A stretch of DNA of 64,000 bases from Bog-756 sp963704585 (GTDB taxonomy: Bacteria > Actinomycetota > Acidimicrobiia > Acidimicrobiales > RAAP-2), in the NCBI GenBank assembly GCA_963704585.1, contig OY969919.1, positions 3,472,001 through 3,536,000 of the forward strand, in the 5' to 3' direction. The notes below the pieces were generated by a model, which worked only from the letters and a program-made list of their open reading frames with translations, was not told the origin of the DNA and made no database searches. Positions within the stretch are counted from its first letter, which is position 1. Each line of letters starts with the position of its first letter. The translations under genes were made by a program, and so were the position numbers. This document shows, piece by piece, positions 27,649 through 35,907 of this stretch.

Positions 27649-27983
27649 TCCGGAGCTCCGGTCGGAGGAGCGATCCGATCACGGTGTATTGCTCCGGAGC
27701 GCTTCGGGCGTCGGACGTGTCCGCGCCCGACCGGGCGCCCCTGCCTGGCGCCAGCAGCTGACCACGCCCGGTCGACTGCATCGCCGCGGCGACAGGTGCA
27801 CTTCCGTCGGTGCTCAGTGCCCCCCTGAGCACCCGTTGCGGTGGTGCCTCCAGCGACGAACCGCCGTTCTGTGATCGAACCGCTCCTGCGTGCACCGTGC
27901 GCGCGGATGCGGGTCAATCACGCGGGGTCTGTGGCGAATGACAGGGGGACCGATCCGGCTGGGATCTCCGGAGGGTGCCGACG
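27649..27983. other. 335-bp intergenic region with hairpins
   Basis: No convincing gene. Just after csp is the palindrome CCGGAGCTCCGG (27650-27661). The main structure is the hairpin at 27809-27833, annotated separately. Confidence 0.5.
27809..27833. repeat. Hairpin repeat, copy A (same stem as the ssrA terminator)
   Basis: GGTGCTCA pairs with TGAGCACC around a 9-nt loop. The same 8-bp arms recur at 30441-30466 directly after ssrA, with similar flanks (C before the left arm, C after the right arm). The two copies bracket 2.6 kb of accessory genes. Confidence 0.6.
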
Positions 27984-28793
27984 ATGCCGAACTGGGCGAT
28001 GGTCGAGCGCAAAGGGGTTCGCCTCGCGTGCCAAGACTTCGGGGGTGCAGGCCGACCGGTCCTCCTCCTGCACGGACTTGCGGGCCAGTCGAGCGAGTGG
28101 TCGCAGACCGCAGATCATCTGGTTCCACACTTCCATGTGCTCGCGCCCGACGCTCGGGGTCATGGTCTGAGCGAGCAGCGCCCGTCCGATGTCTCGAGGG
28201 CGGCACACGTTGCGGACGTGGAGTGCATCATCGAGGAACTGGTCCCTCAGCCGGTGGTGCTGATCGGTCAGTCACTCGGTGGGCTGACGGCGATGCAGGT
28301 GGCGGCCCTGAGGCCCGATCTCGTGCACTCGTTGGTGCTGGTCGAGGCAGATCCCGACTCGATCGACGAGGCGGCCATTGCCGACGTCGTCTCTTCGCTT
28401 CGAGCGTGGCCGGTGCCGTTTCCGACCCGGGACCAGGCCGTGGAGTTCTTCGGTGGACCTTCGGTCGCAGCCGAGGCCTGGACCGGTGGGCTCCGTCAGC
28501 GTGAGGACGGATTCTGGCCGGCCTTTGCCGTCGACGTCATGGAGCGGACACTTCGGGACGCGTCCCTCCACACCTACTGGGACGATTGGGAGGGCATCGA
28601 ATGTCCGATCCTCGTCGTCGTGGCGGAGCACGGCATCATGCCGAGTGGCATGGGCCAGGCCATGACGCGCCGCAATCGTCGGGCGCAACTGGTCGAGATC
28701 GCAGGGGCGACCCACGACCTCCATCTCGATCGGCCCGACGAATGGAACACGGCGCTCGAGCGGTTCCTCGGGGACGTCGGAGCGGCCGGCTGA
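27984..28793 (+). CDS. Alpha/beta-fold hydrolase
   Basis: 269 aa from ATG 27984, nine bases after GGAGG. Core features: LLLHGLAGQSSEW (oxyanion HG), nucleophile elbow GQSLGG, late aspartate region PILVVVAEHG and catalytic histidine in GATHDLHLD. Family includes esterases, haloperoxidase-like enzymes and lactonases; substrate unknown. Codon use is less GC-biased than in the flanking housekeeping genes, which fits an accessory segment. Confidence 0.82.
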   Translation: MPNWAMVERKGVRLACQDFGGAGRPVLLLHGLAGQSSEWSQTADHLVPHFHVLAPDARGHGLSEQRPSDVSRAAHVADVECIIEELVPQPVVLIGQSLGGLTAMQVAALRPDLVHSLVLVEADPDSIDEAAIADVVSSLRAWPVPFPTRDQAVEFFGGPSVAAEAWTGGLRQREDGFWPAFAVDVMERTLRDASLHTYWDDWEGIECPILVVVAEHGIMPSGMGQAMTRRNRRAQLVEIAGATHDLHLDRPDEWNTALERFLGDVGAAG

Positions 28794-28829
28794 CCGTCAC
28801 TTCGTTGCGCCTGCCGTTGCCCAGCGGGA

Positions 28830-29006
28830 TCAGATCACACCGATGCCCTCATCCGTCGTCACGTCGATCCCGGCATCGTACGCAGCGTGCCAGCACTCGG
28901 CCCAGGCGGGACGAGGCTCGTGCGCCAGGTCGTGACGAAGCAACTGGCCCCTGGCAACCCGCCAGAACGTGGTCGGATGGTTGCGTCCAGGGACGTGACT
29001 GAGCAT
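28830..29006 (-). CDS. Possible 58-aa hypothetical protein
   Basis: ATG 29006 to TGA 28830. The peptide is compositionally natural (Trp- and His-containing, ending TDEGIGVI) and shows mild GC3 preference, but it has no visible ribosome site and no recognised family. It fills an otherwise empty 250-bp gap. Weak call. Confidence 0.3.
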   Translation of the reverse strand: MLSHVPGRNHPTTFWRVARGQLLRHDLAHEPRPAWAECWHAAYDAGIDVTTDEGIGVI

Positions 29007-29045
29007 CGATGGGTCGCTGTCGGGACGACGGCACTTCCCGAGCAG

Positions 29046-29246
29046 TCAAGTCCCAGGCGAGTGTTTCCGTTGCGCGCCGATGGCCGTGCCGATCGCGACC
29101 CCGACACCGGCTCCAAGGCAGATGCCGAACGCAATGGCCCAGCCGCCGGTCAGGAGGCCGATCGTCGCCCCGACGCCTGCGCCGACGGCAAGGCCCATGG
29201 CCGCGTACTGGTTCGCCTGTTCATGCGTTGCCTTGTCACCAGCCAT
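29046..29246 (-). CDS. Small glycine-zipper membrane protein
   Basis: 66 aa from ATG 29246, with GGAG six bases upstream. Two hydrophobic helices rich in Gly/Ala (MGLAVGAGVGATIGLL and AFGICLGAGVGVAIG) separated by a short turn, then a basic tail. Glycine-zipper hairpins of this type insert in the inner membrane; function unknown. Confidence 0.6.
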   Translation of the reverse strand: MAGDKATHEQANQYAAMGLAVGAGVGATIGLLTGGWAIAFGICLGAGVGVAIGTAIGAQRKHSPGT

Positions 29247-29653
29247 CACAGGCTCCTGTCGTCACCGAGTTCCAGTGTCGACCATTTCACGGCCTGGAGG
29301 TAGCGGCGAAGGTCCCAGACCCGTTGAATCATTCCGTCTCAACCGGCCCGGGTTTCTTGGAGGCTCTGACCTGCCCCAGCCGGTTCATTTCGACGGCTGA
29401 CTTCGTGCGTCAGATGGTCGAAGAGGCGAAGAAGGAGGCCTTCGGCCCTGGTCCGGCGATCCCCACGGGCGCAGACTGCAATCGCGGGTCCGTTGAGCGA
29501 AGGTCCCGCCACCTGCGCTCCGGACTCGCACCCTGGCCCCCTTTCGGGGGGGGCGGGGGGTCGGGGCTCCTGCACGCCAGCGTGCCCATTCGATGGTGCA
29601 ACGCGTGGACATGCGGGCCTGCTGGATCCTGATCGTCGCGTGGAAGGGGTCCG
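29247..29653. other. Non-coding or decayed stretch with a G-tract hairpin
   Basis: No complete gene. Short peptide fragments such as a charged MVEEAKKEAFG segment suggest decay. CCCCC (29537-29541) can pair with GGGGG (29546-29550), and the G-rich run continues to 29567. Confidence 0.45.
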
Positions 29654-29863
29654 GACGACGAGCCCCGCATCAGCCGCGCGGCCGTCTCGAAACAGGACCG
29701 CATCGACCGCGGCGAGATCCCCGGCACGACGACATCGGAGTCCGGGGAACTGCGCAAGGAGCGGAAGCGGATCCGCGAGCCCGAGGACGAGGCGGAGTTC
29801 CTCCGGCTGGCCAACGAAATGGTGGGGAGCGAAGCTCATCGCCCACAAGGTTCCGCCCGGTGA
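29654..29863 (+). pseudogene. IS3-family OrfA-like transposase remnant
   Basis: A 69-residue fragment ending at TGA 29861 contains RIDRGEIPGTTTSESGELRK followed by a charged helix ending EFLRLANE. This resembles the linker and leucine-zipper part of IS3-family OrfA proteins. The N-terminal helix-turn-helix, OrfB and terminal inverted repeats are not visible, so it is a dead fragment. Confidence 0.45.
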
Positions 29864-29925
29864 TCGATGCCCTCGGCGGCACGGGATTCTCCGTGCAGCG
29901 GGCTGACGGCGATCGGATCCCGAAA

Positions 29926-30672
29926 ATGGACACAGACGGCCGTAACACCTCGGTGGTACACGTCCATCCTGTGCGATATCGACGGTGCAGAACGTGTCAG
30001 CGAGTCTTTCGCCCGTCCAGCCGACACGTCCGGTGTCCATCCTGCCGCGCACGGGACCTGTGTCTCTGCGGCAAGCACAAGCAGGTCAAGTCGGCCACGT
30101 GTTCGGGGTGTCGGAGAGAAACCGCGCAGGAGAACGGAAACTGGAAGGGCGGACGAACGCGGCACAAGGCTGGATACGTCATGGTCAGGGCACCGGGCCA
30201 CCCGCGCGCCGGTACGAGCCCGTACGTCTTCGAGCACATCCTCGTCGCCGAGGAGCAGCTGCAGAGACACCTCGTCGAAGGGGAGTCGGTGCACCACATC
30301 AACGGCGTACGCGATGACAACCGGCCCGAGAACCTCGAGCTGTGGACGCGTCCGCAGCCGACAGGGATCCGCGTCAGCGACGCGATCTTGTGGGCTCGCG
30401 AGATCGACGACCGCTACGTGGCGACAGGCGCACCTCCAACGGTGCTCACGGTCTCCCCTGAGCACCCTTGGAGGTGGCGGGAATCGAACCCGCGTCCTCC
30501 AGCTTCTCACCAGGCCTTCTCCGAGCGCAGCCGGAATTGGATTGTCGGGGACGGCGCCGCTACCGGCGGCAGCGCCGTTCCGTATCCGACGAAGGTGTCC
30601 CTGACGACCGGTCGGAGCAGCCGGTCAGGTGAGCCCCACTTGATGTCGCCCGGATCCGGCCCGTGGGACTGA
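29926..30672 (+). CDS. HNH endonuclease with cysteine-rich zinc-finger N-terminus; C-terminus runs antisense into ssrA
   Basis: From ATG 29926. Residues 20-70 carry CRTC, CPSC, CLCG and CSGC pairs (zinc-binding). The nuclease core is NGNWKGGRTRHKAGYVMV, then FEHILVAEEQL, VHHINGVRDDN and PENLELW, an HNH_3-like arrangement found in phage and homing endonucleases. The real protein probably ends near residue 168 (REIDDRYVATG). The last 80 or so codons are antisense to the ssrA terminator and 3' end, suggesting truncation by a junction at ssrA. Confidence 0.7.
   Translation: MDTDGRNTSVVHVHPVRYRRCRTCQRVFRPSSRHVRCPSCRARDLCLCGKHKQVKSATCSGCRRETAQENGNWKGGRTRHKAGYVMVRAPGHPRAGTSPYVFEHILVAEEQLQRHLVEGESVHHINGVRDDNRPENLELWTRPQPTGIRVSDAILWAREIDDRYVATGAPPTVLTVSPEHPWRWRESNPRPPASHQAFSERSRNWIVGDGAATGGSAVPYPTKVSLTTGRSSRSGEPHLMSPGSGPWD
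30431..30476 (-). terminator. ssrA terminator, extended inverted repeat including the tmRNA 3' end
   Basis: Inner stem GGTGCTCA (30441-30448) with TGAGCACC (30459-30466). The repeat extends: CACCTCCAA (30431-30439) pairs with TTGGAGGTG (30468-30476), giving 18-nt arms with one mismatch. The outer right arm is the tmRNA acceptor sequence, so the precursor 3' end can fold against it. Confidence 0.75.
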
Positions 30673-30816
30673 GACCGGTCGGACGTCGCTGTTCTTAGGC
30701 AGCGAGCGCGAGCTGAGGCTCGGCGTTTGTTTTTGGTTCCGGCTCTTTAACGTGGCTCCGGAGACCACGGCTCGCTTCTCCTGGATCGACGACCGGAGTC
30801 GAAGCCTGTCACCCCC
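30469..30816 (-). ncRNA. ssrA: tmRNA
   Basis: About 348 nt. On the minus strand the 5' end GGGGGTGACAGGCTTCGAC pairs its first seven bases with the 3' CACCTCC (one G-U), and the T-arm region GCGGGTTCGATTCCCGC is intact. The tag reading frame ends ...KTNAEPQLALAA then TAA at 30695-30697; the LALAA ending is the usual proteolysis signal. CCA is not encoded. Rescues stalled ribosomes together with SmpB, whose gene is 1 kb away. Confidence 0.93.
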
Positions 30817-30939
30817 TCGGTGGTCTTGGTGTCCCGTTCGGACCGCTGTCCGATCGGAATCCCCAGTCTACCTCCCGACCTCCGCGGCACCGCCCGATCC
30901 GGCGGGCGGGCCCGCCGAGCAGATCGGTAGCCTGCGCCA

Positions 30940-31792
30940 GTGGACCTCGGTTCGATCGGCGTCTGGTGGAGCGCCTCATGGAAGGCGCCGGACGGGACCG
31001 GCTCGGCCGCCTCCGAGCTCGAGGAGCTCGGCTATGGCACCCTTTGGTCGTCCGGCGGCTTCGAGCCGGGGCTCTCACCGCAGTTCGGACGGCTCCTCGC
31101 CGCGACCCGTACCGTCCCGGTCGCGAGCGGCATCGTGAGCATCTGGCTGGTCTCCCCGGCGGAGCTCGCCGCAGCGGCAACCGATCTCGACACGCAGCAC
31201 CCGGGCCGCTTCCTGCTCGGGATCGGCGCGAGCCACGGCCCGATCGTCGAACGGTACGAGCGCCCGTACTCGCACATGGTCGAGTTCCTCGACGGGCTCG
31301 ACCGGCAGGACGCACCGGTCGGGCGTGAGCGACGGGTGCTCGCCGCGCTCGGGCCGCGCATGCTCGAGCTCGCGGCCGAGCGAGCGCTCGGCGCCCATCC
31401 GTACCTCATACCCGTCGAGCACACCGTGCGCGCCCGCGGGATCCTCGGTGCCGGTGCTCTGCTCGCACCGGAGGTCACCGTCGTCCTCGATGCCGACGCC
31501 GACGTGGCGAGGCAGGCCGCGCGCACCTTCCTCTCGATCTACCTCTCCCTCCCGAACTATGCGAACAACCTGCGCTCCCTCGGGTTCAGCGACCGCGACC
31601 TCGACGGGGGCGGCAGCGACCGCCTGGTCGACGCCGTCGTCGCGCACGGGGACGCCGCGACCGTCGCGGGGAGGGTGCGTGGAGCATCTCGACGCCGGCG
31701 CCGATCACGTGGCGATCCAGGTGCTTCCGACGGGGGAGGGCTTCCCGCTCGAGGAGTACCGGGAGCTCGCCCGCACCCTCGGCACCGCCTGA
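30940..31792 (+). CDS. LLM-class (luciferase-like) F420-dependent oxidoreductase (one frame break)
   Basis: About 283 aa from GTG 30940. TIM-barrel luciferase-like sequence beginning LGSIGVWWSASW, with LWSSGGFEPG and RFLLGIGASHG. One extra G near 31682 breaks the frame; bridging gives GRVREHLDAGADHVAIQVLP, the conserved C-terminal strand. Family enzymes use reduced F420 or flavin for hydride transfer. Divergent from ssrA. Confidence 0.83.
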
Positions 31793-31817
31793 GCAGGACG
31801 CGCCGAAGCGGTCGGAC

Positions 31818-32358
31818 TCAGCGCGACGGGCCGCCTCGGGCCGCGGCCCGCGCCTCGCGGGCGGCCTCCCGACCCGCGTCACGGTGCCGCGATCGGCACG
31901 TCGCTTGTCGTACTGACGGCGGCCGCGGGCGAGGGCGAGCTCGACCTTGGCCCTCCCGTCTTTGAAGTAGATGCGGAGCGGCACCATGGTCAGCGACTGC
32001 TGCTGGCTTCGACCCATCCACTCGTCGATCTGCCTGCCGGTGGAGGAGGAGCTTGCGCCGGCGGTCGGGGTCGTGCGCACCGAACCCCGTCGCCTGGCTG
32101 TACGGGGGAACGTGGACGCCGTAGAGCCAGAGCTCGCCGTCGACGATCCGAGCGTACGAGTCCTGCAGTGCGATCCGCCCGCCGCGGAGCGACTTGACCT
32201 CCGAGCCCTGCAGGACGATCCCGCACTCGATGGTCTCGAGGATCTCGTAGTCGTGGCGGGCGCGGCGGTTGGACGCGACCACCCGGTCGCCGCCGCCGGC
32301 GCCGCCCGCAGCCTGGCTGTGTGCCGCGTCCGCCTCCGCTTCGCTTCTTCGCGGCCAT
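31818..32358 (-). CDS. smpB: SsrA-binding protein SmpB (three frame breaks)
   Basis: Bridged product of about 180 aa. Core: VVASNRRARHDYEILETIE, GSEVKSLRGGRIALQDSYA, then PPYSQATGFGAHDPDRRRKLLLH, IDEWMGRSQQQSLTMVPLRI and KVELALARGRRQYDKR. Frames change near 32340, 32038 (one extra C/G in a short run) and 31870-31910. The basic C-terminal tail is present. SmpB delivers tmRNA to stalled ribosomes and is highly conserved, so error in the sequence is more likely than loss. Confidence 0.85.
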
Positions 32359-32454
32359 ACGGCAGTGGACGGTAGCCGCCGTCGCCGTGCGGTCGGCCCG
32401 GGGACGGGTGGTCGACCGGATGCCGGCGTGGCGTCCTCTAGGTTGAGGCTCGCC

Positions 32455-32862
32455 ATGCTCACGATGACCCGCGCCGTCCACGACCAGATGGTCGCCCACT
32501 GCCTCGCGGGTCTGCCCGACGAGGCCTGCGGGCTGCTCGGCGGCGACCCGGTCACGGCCGACGCCGTGACCTGCTACCCGACGAGGAACCTCGCGGCGTC
32601 GGCGAAGCTCTACACGGTCGACCCGAAGGAGCACCTCCGGGCCGACCGCGACGCCGAGGCGGCGGGCAATGCGATCATCGGGGTCTTCCACTCCCACACC
32701 CATACCGACGCCTACCCGTCGCCGACTGACGTGGCCCAGGCAGCCGACCCCGAGTGGCACTTCGTGCTGGTGTCCCTGCGCGACCAGCTGCCCGTCGTGC
32801 GCAGCTACCGCATCGTGGACGGCCGGATCACCGAGGAGCCGGTCCGGCTGCGGCACCGGTAG
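32455..32862 (+). CDS. mec: JAMM-family metalloprotease Mec, CysO-cysteine hydrolase
   Basis: 135 aa. Complete JAMM zinc site: E23 in PDEACGLLG, and H79, H81 and D92 in HSHTHTDAYPSPTD. In Mycobacterium tuberculosis Mec releases cysteine from the CysO-cysteine adduct; the gene order mec-cysO-cysM is the same here. ATG 32455 has GAGG seven bases upstream. Divergent from smpB. Confidence 0.92.
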   Translation: MLTMTRAVHDQMVAHCLAGLPDEACGLLGGDPVTADAVTCYPTRNLAASAKLYTVDPKEHLRADRDAEAAGNAIIGVFHSHTHTDAYPSPTDVAQAADPEWHFVLVSLRDQLPVVRSYRIVDGRITEEPVRLRHR

Positions 32863-33032
32863 AATCCCAACCGAACTGGTCAGCTTTCGCCTCGGCGGGA
32901 CGGGCCCGTCAGGGAGCACCTGGTCGGGAGCGTGCCGACCGATGCCGCGGACCGTGGCGCGACGCCGTGTTCGCCGGGACGCGGGATGCGTTGCGCCGCC
33001 GAGAGCCGGAATCAAGGAACAAAGGAGCGAGT

Positions 33033-33338
33033 GTGCCCGTCCAAGTGAACCTCCCGACCGTGCTCCGGGCACACGCCGGCGGTGTGAAGACGGTGACGGC
33101 CGACGGGGCGACGGTCGGCGATGTGCTGCGCTCGCTCGAGGTGCAGTACCCCGGCCTCGTCGGGCAGGTCATCGACGACAGGGGCTCGCTGCACAAGTTC
33201 GTGAACGTCTACGTGAACGACGACGACGTGCGCTACCTCTCGGCCCTCGAGACGCCGGTCACCGACGCCGACGAGCTCTCGATCCTGCCTGCGGTGGCCG
33301 GCGGGGCGACGGGACCCGGGCTGCCTCGGCCGCGATGA
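33033..33338 (+). CDS. cysO: CysO sulfur-carrier protein with a C-terminal tail beyond the diglycine
   Basis: 101 aa ubiquitin-like MoaD/ThiS fold; GTG 33033 with an AAAGGAG ribosome site. The expected terminal LPAVAGG lies at residues 85-91, but ten more residues (ATGPGLPRPR) follow before the stop, which overlaps the cysM start. Known CysO proteins end at GG so that the glycine can be thiocarboxylated. Either the tail is cut off first or the overlap region contains an error. Confidence 0.9.
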   Translation: MPVQVNLPTVLRAHAGGVKTVTADGATVGDVLRSLEVQYPGLVGQVIDDRGSLHKFVNVYVNDDDVRYLSALETPVTDADELSILPAVAGGATGPGLPRPR

Positions 33339-34282
33339 CCGCGTACGGCTCCGTGCTGGAGCTGATCGGCAACACCCCGCTCGTCGAGATCTCGGAGCTC
33401 AGCCCCAATCCCGGCGTGCGGCTCCTCGTGAAGCTCGAGGGCGAGAACCCGGGCGGGTCGGTCAAGGACCGGATCGCCCTCTCGATGATCGAGTCCGCCG
33501 AGAAGGACGGGCTCCTCGAGCCGGGTCAGACCCTCATCGAGCCGTCGTCGGGCAACACCGGCATCGGCATGGCCCTGGTCTGCCGCATCAAGGGCTACCA
33601 CCTGAAGGTGGTCCTCGCGACCAACGTCTCCGTGGAGCGCCGCCAGCTGCTCGAGCTCTGGGGCGCCGAGATCATCGAGTCTCCCGGCTCGGAGGGCTCC
33701 AACGGCGCGGTCCGCCGCGCCCGGGCGCTCGCGGCCGAGCACCCCGAGTGGGCCTTCCTCTACCAGTACGCGAATCCCGCCAATCCGCGGGCGCACTACG
33801 AGGGGACGGGTCCGGAGATCTGGCGGGATTGCCCGGAAGTCACCCATTTCGTGGCCGGCCTCGGCACGTCGGGGACGCTCCTCGGCGCGGGTCGCTTCCT
33901 CAAGGAGCAGAACCCCGAGGTGAAGGTCTGGGCGATCGAACCACCGTCGGGTGAGCTCGTCGACGGCCTCCGCAACCTCGACGACGGCTACATCCCGCCG
34001 ATCTTCGTCGAGCAGGGCGGCGCCGAGCTCCTCGACGGCAAGCGGATCGTCCGACCTCGCGAGTCGATCGTGTGGACCCGCAAGCTCGCCGAGGTCGGGA
34101 TCTTCGCCGGACTCTCGTCGGGCGCGGCGCTCGCCGGCGCGGTCAAGACCGCGGCATCGATCGACGCGGGGACGATCGTGGTCATCTCGGCGGACGGCGG
34201 GTGGAAGTACCTCTCGACCGGGGCGTGGACCGACGACATCGACGTGGTCGCGGAGCGCGCCCGGCTCATGACCTACTTCTGA
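33335..34282 (+). CDS. cysM: CysO-dependent cysteine synthase CysM
   Basis: 315 aa PLP enzyme. TPLVEI, Schiff-base lysine K44 in GGSVKDR, substrate loop SSGNTGIGMA, phosphate loop GTSGT, and the C-terminal STGAWTDD tail seen in mycobacterial CysM. Uses O-phosphoserine and thiocarboxylated CysO to make cysteine independently of sulfide. ATG overlaps the cysO stop (ATGA). Confidence 0.94.
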   Translation: MTAYGSVLELIGNTPLVEISELSPNPGVRLLVKLEGENPGGSVKDRIALSMIESAEKDGLLEPGQTLIEPSSGNTGIGMALVCRIKGYHLKVVLATNVSVERRQLLELWGAEIIESPGSEGSNGAVRRARALAAEHPEWAFLYQYANPANPRAHYEGTGPEIWRDCPEVTHFVAGLGTSGTLLGAGRFLKEQNPEVKVWAIEPPSGELVDGLRNLDDGYIPPIFVEQGGAELLDGKRIVRPRESIVWTRKLAEVGIFAGLSSGAALAGAVKTAASIDAGTIVVISADGGWKYLSTGAWTDDIDVVAERARLMTYF

Positions 34283-34377
34283 TCCGGTCTTCCCGCTGAT
34301 CCGGTCGGCGACCCTCCCACCGTCCGTGCGGGCGGCGGTCCGACGGAGCGCGCAACCGGGTCGCCTAGCCTTGCCCG

Positions 34378-35154
34378 GTGACCGATCGCGCCGGCACGAC
34401 CGCGACCGAGACCGGCCAGGGCGCGCAGGGGACATCGCTCACCGTCACGGTCCTCGGGTGCGACGGGAGCTGGACCGGCCCGGGCGGGGCGGGGAGCGGC
34501 TACCTGATCGACGACGGGGCGACCACGGTGCTCGTGGACGCAGGACCAGGCACCTTCGCCAACCTGCAGGGCGTGGCAGATCCGGCGTCGCTCGACGCGG
34601 TGGTGGTGAGCCATCACCACCCGGACCACTGGTCCGACCTCTTCGTCCTCGACACCCACGCGCGCCGTGCGCTCGGGCGGGTGGGCATCCCGCTCTACGC
34701 CCCGGCCGCGGTGGGGGAGCGCTCCGGTCTGGCGGCGTCCACGAGTTTCGACTGGCACGTCGTGACCGACGGGGACGGCATGGGGATCGGCGCCCTGCGC
34801 GTGGCGTTCCACCGGACCGACCACAGCTTCGAGACACTCGCCATCCGGCTCGACGGGGCGGGGCGGGTGCTCGGCTACTCTGCCGACTCGGGTCCCGGCT
34901 GGCCGCTGTCGTCGCTCGGACCCGATCTCGACCTCGTGTTGTGCGAGGCGACCTACACCGTCGAGCACGAAGGGACGGCAGGGCACATGAGCGGACGTCA
35001 GGCAGGGGCGCAGGCCCGCGAGGCCGGGGTCGGCCGCCTCGTGCTCACGCACCGGTGGCCGAGCGTGTTGGCCGCCGCCGTCGCGAGAGAGGCCGAGGAC
35101 GCCTTCGGGCGGGAGGTCGAGCAAGCCGAGATCGGAAAGGTCTTCGAGCTGTGA
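34378..35154 (+). CDS. MBL-fold hydrolase, equivalent in position to mycobacterial Rv1339
   Basis: 258 aa from GTG 34378. Metal site SHHHPDHWSD, a second-shell Asp in YSADSG and His in LTHRWP. Sequence and gene order (cysM, MBL, rph, rdgB) match the mycobacterial block in which Rv1339 has been described as an atypical class II cyclic-AMP phosphodiesterase; RNase Z-like activity is an alternative. The murI gene usually found between cysM and this gene is absent. Confidence 0.85.
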   Translation: MTDRAGTTATETGQGAQGTSLTVTVLGCDGSWTGPGGAGSGYLIDDGATTVLVDAGPGTFANLQGVADPASLDAVVVSHHHPDHWSDLFVLDTHARRALGRVGIPLYAPAAVGERSGLAASTSFDWHVVTDGDGMGIGALRVAFHRTDHSFETLAIRLDGAGRVLGYSADSGPGWPLSSLGPDLDLVLCEATYTVEHEGTAGHMSGRQAGAQAREAGVGRLVLTHRWPSVLAAAVAREAEDAFGREVEQAEIGKVFEL

Positions 35155-35906
35155 CCGACGTGTCGGGTCGGACAGCACGAGGCGACGGACGTGGGCTCGA
35201 CGAGCTCCGTCCCGCCAGCTTCGAACGCGACTTCACGGTCTTCGCACCCGGTTCGGTGCTCGTCTCGATGGGACGGACACGGGTGCTCTGCACCGCGTCG
35301 GTCGAGGAGCGCGTGCCGCCGTGGATGCGTGGCAGCGGGAAGGGATGGGTGACCGCCGAGTACTCGCTGCTGCCCGGCTCGACCGGCGAGCGGGTCACGC
35401 GTGAGGCCGCCAAGGGAAAGCAGTCGGGACGCACCCAGGAGATCCAGCGCCTCATCGGGCGCTCGCTCCGGTCCGTCTGCGACATGGTGGCCTTGGGCGA
35501 GGTCCAGATCACCGTCGACTGCGACGTCCTCCAGGCCGACGGCGGGACCCGCACCGCCTCGATCTGCGGCGGCTACGTCGCGCTGCACGACGCGATGGAG
35601 CGCCTCGTCCAGCGGTCCGTGGTCCGCGAGAACCCGCTCACCGAGGCGGTGGCCGCCGTGTCGGTCGGCGTCGTCGACGGCGTCTGCATGCTCGACCTCC
35701 CCTACGAGGAGGACAGCAGGGCCGAGGTGGACATGAACGTCGTCATGACCTCGTCCGGTCGCTTCATCGAGGTCCAGGGGACGGCCGAGGGGATGCCGTT
35801 CACCAGGGGCGAGCTCGACGAGATGCTGCTCCTCGCCGAGCGAGGGATCGGACAGCTCCTCGAGGTGCAGGCGGCGTCGCTGGCGGAACCGCCCGCACCC
35901 CGCTGA
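35151..35906 (+). CDS. rph: Ribonuclease PH
   Basis: 251 aa. GSVLVSMGRTRVLCTASVE, the RTQEIQRLIGRSLR block and DCDVLQADGGTRTASI are characteristic. Phosphorolytic 3'-5' exoribonuclease trimming tRNA 3' ends. GTG overlaps the stop of the MBL gene (GTGA). Confidence 0.95.
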   Translation: MTDVSGRTARGDGRGLDELRPASFERDFTVFAPGSVLVSMGRTRVLCTASVEERVPPWMRGSGKGWVTAEYSLLPGSTGERVTREAAKGKQSGRTQEIQRLIGRSLRSVCDMVALGEVQITVDCDVLQADGGTRTASICGGYVALHDAMERLVQRSVVRENPLTEAVAAVSVGVVDGVCMLDLPYEEDSRAEVDMNVVMTSSGRFIEVQGTAEGMPFTRGELDEMLLLAERGIGQLLEVQAASLAEPPAPR

Positions 35907-35907
35907 C

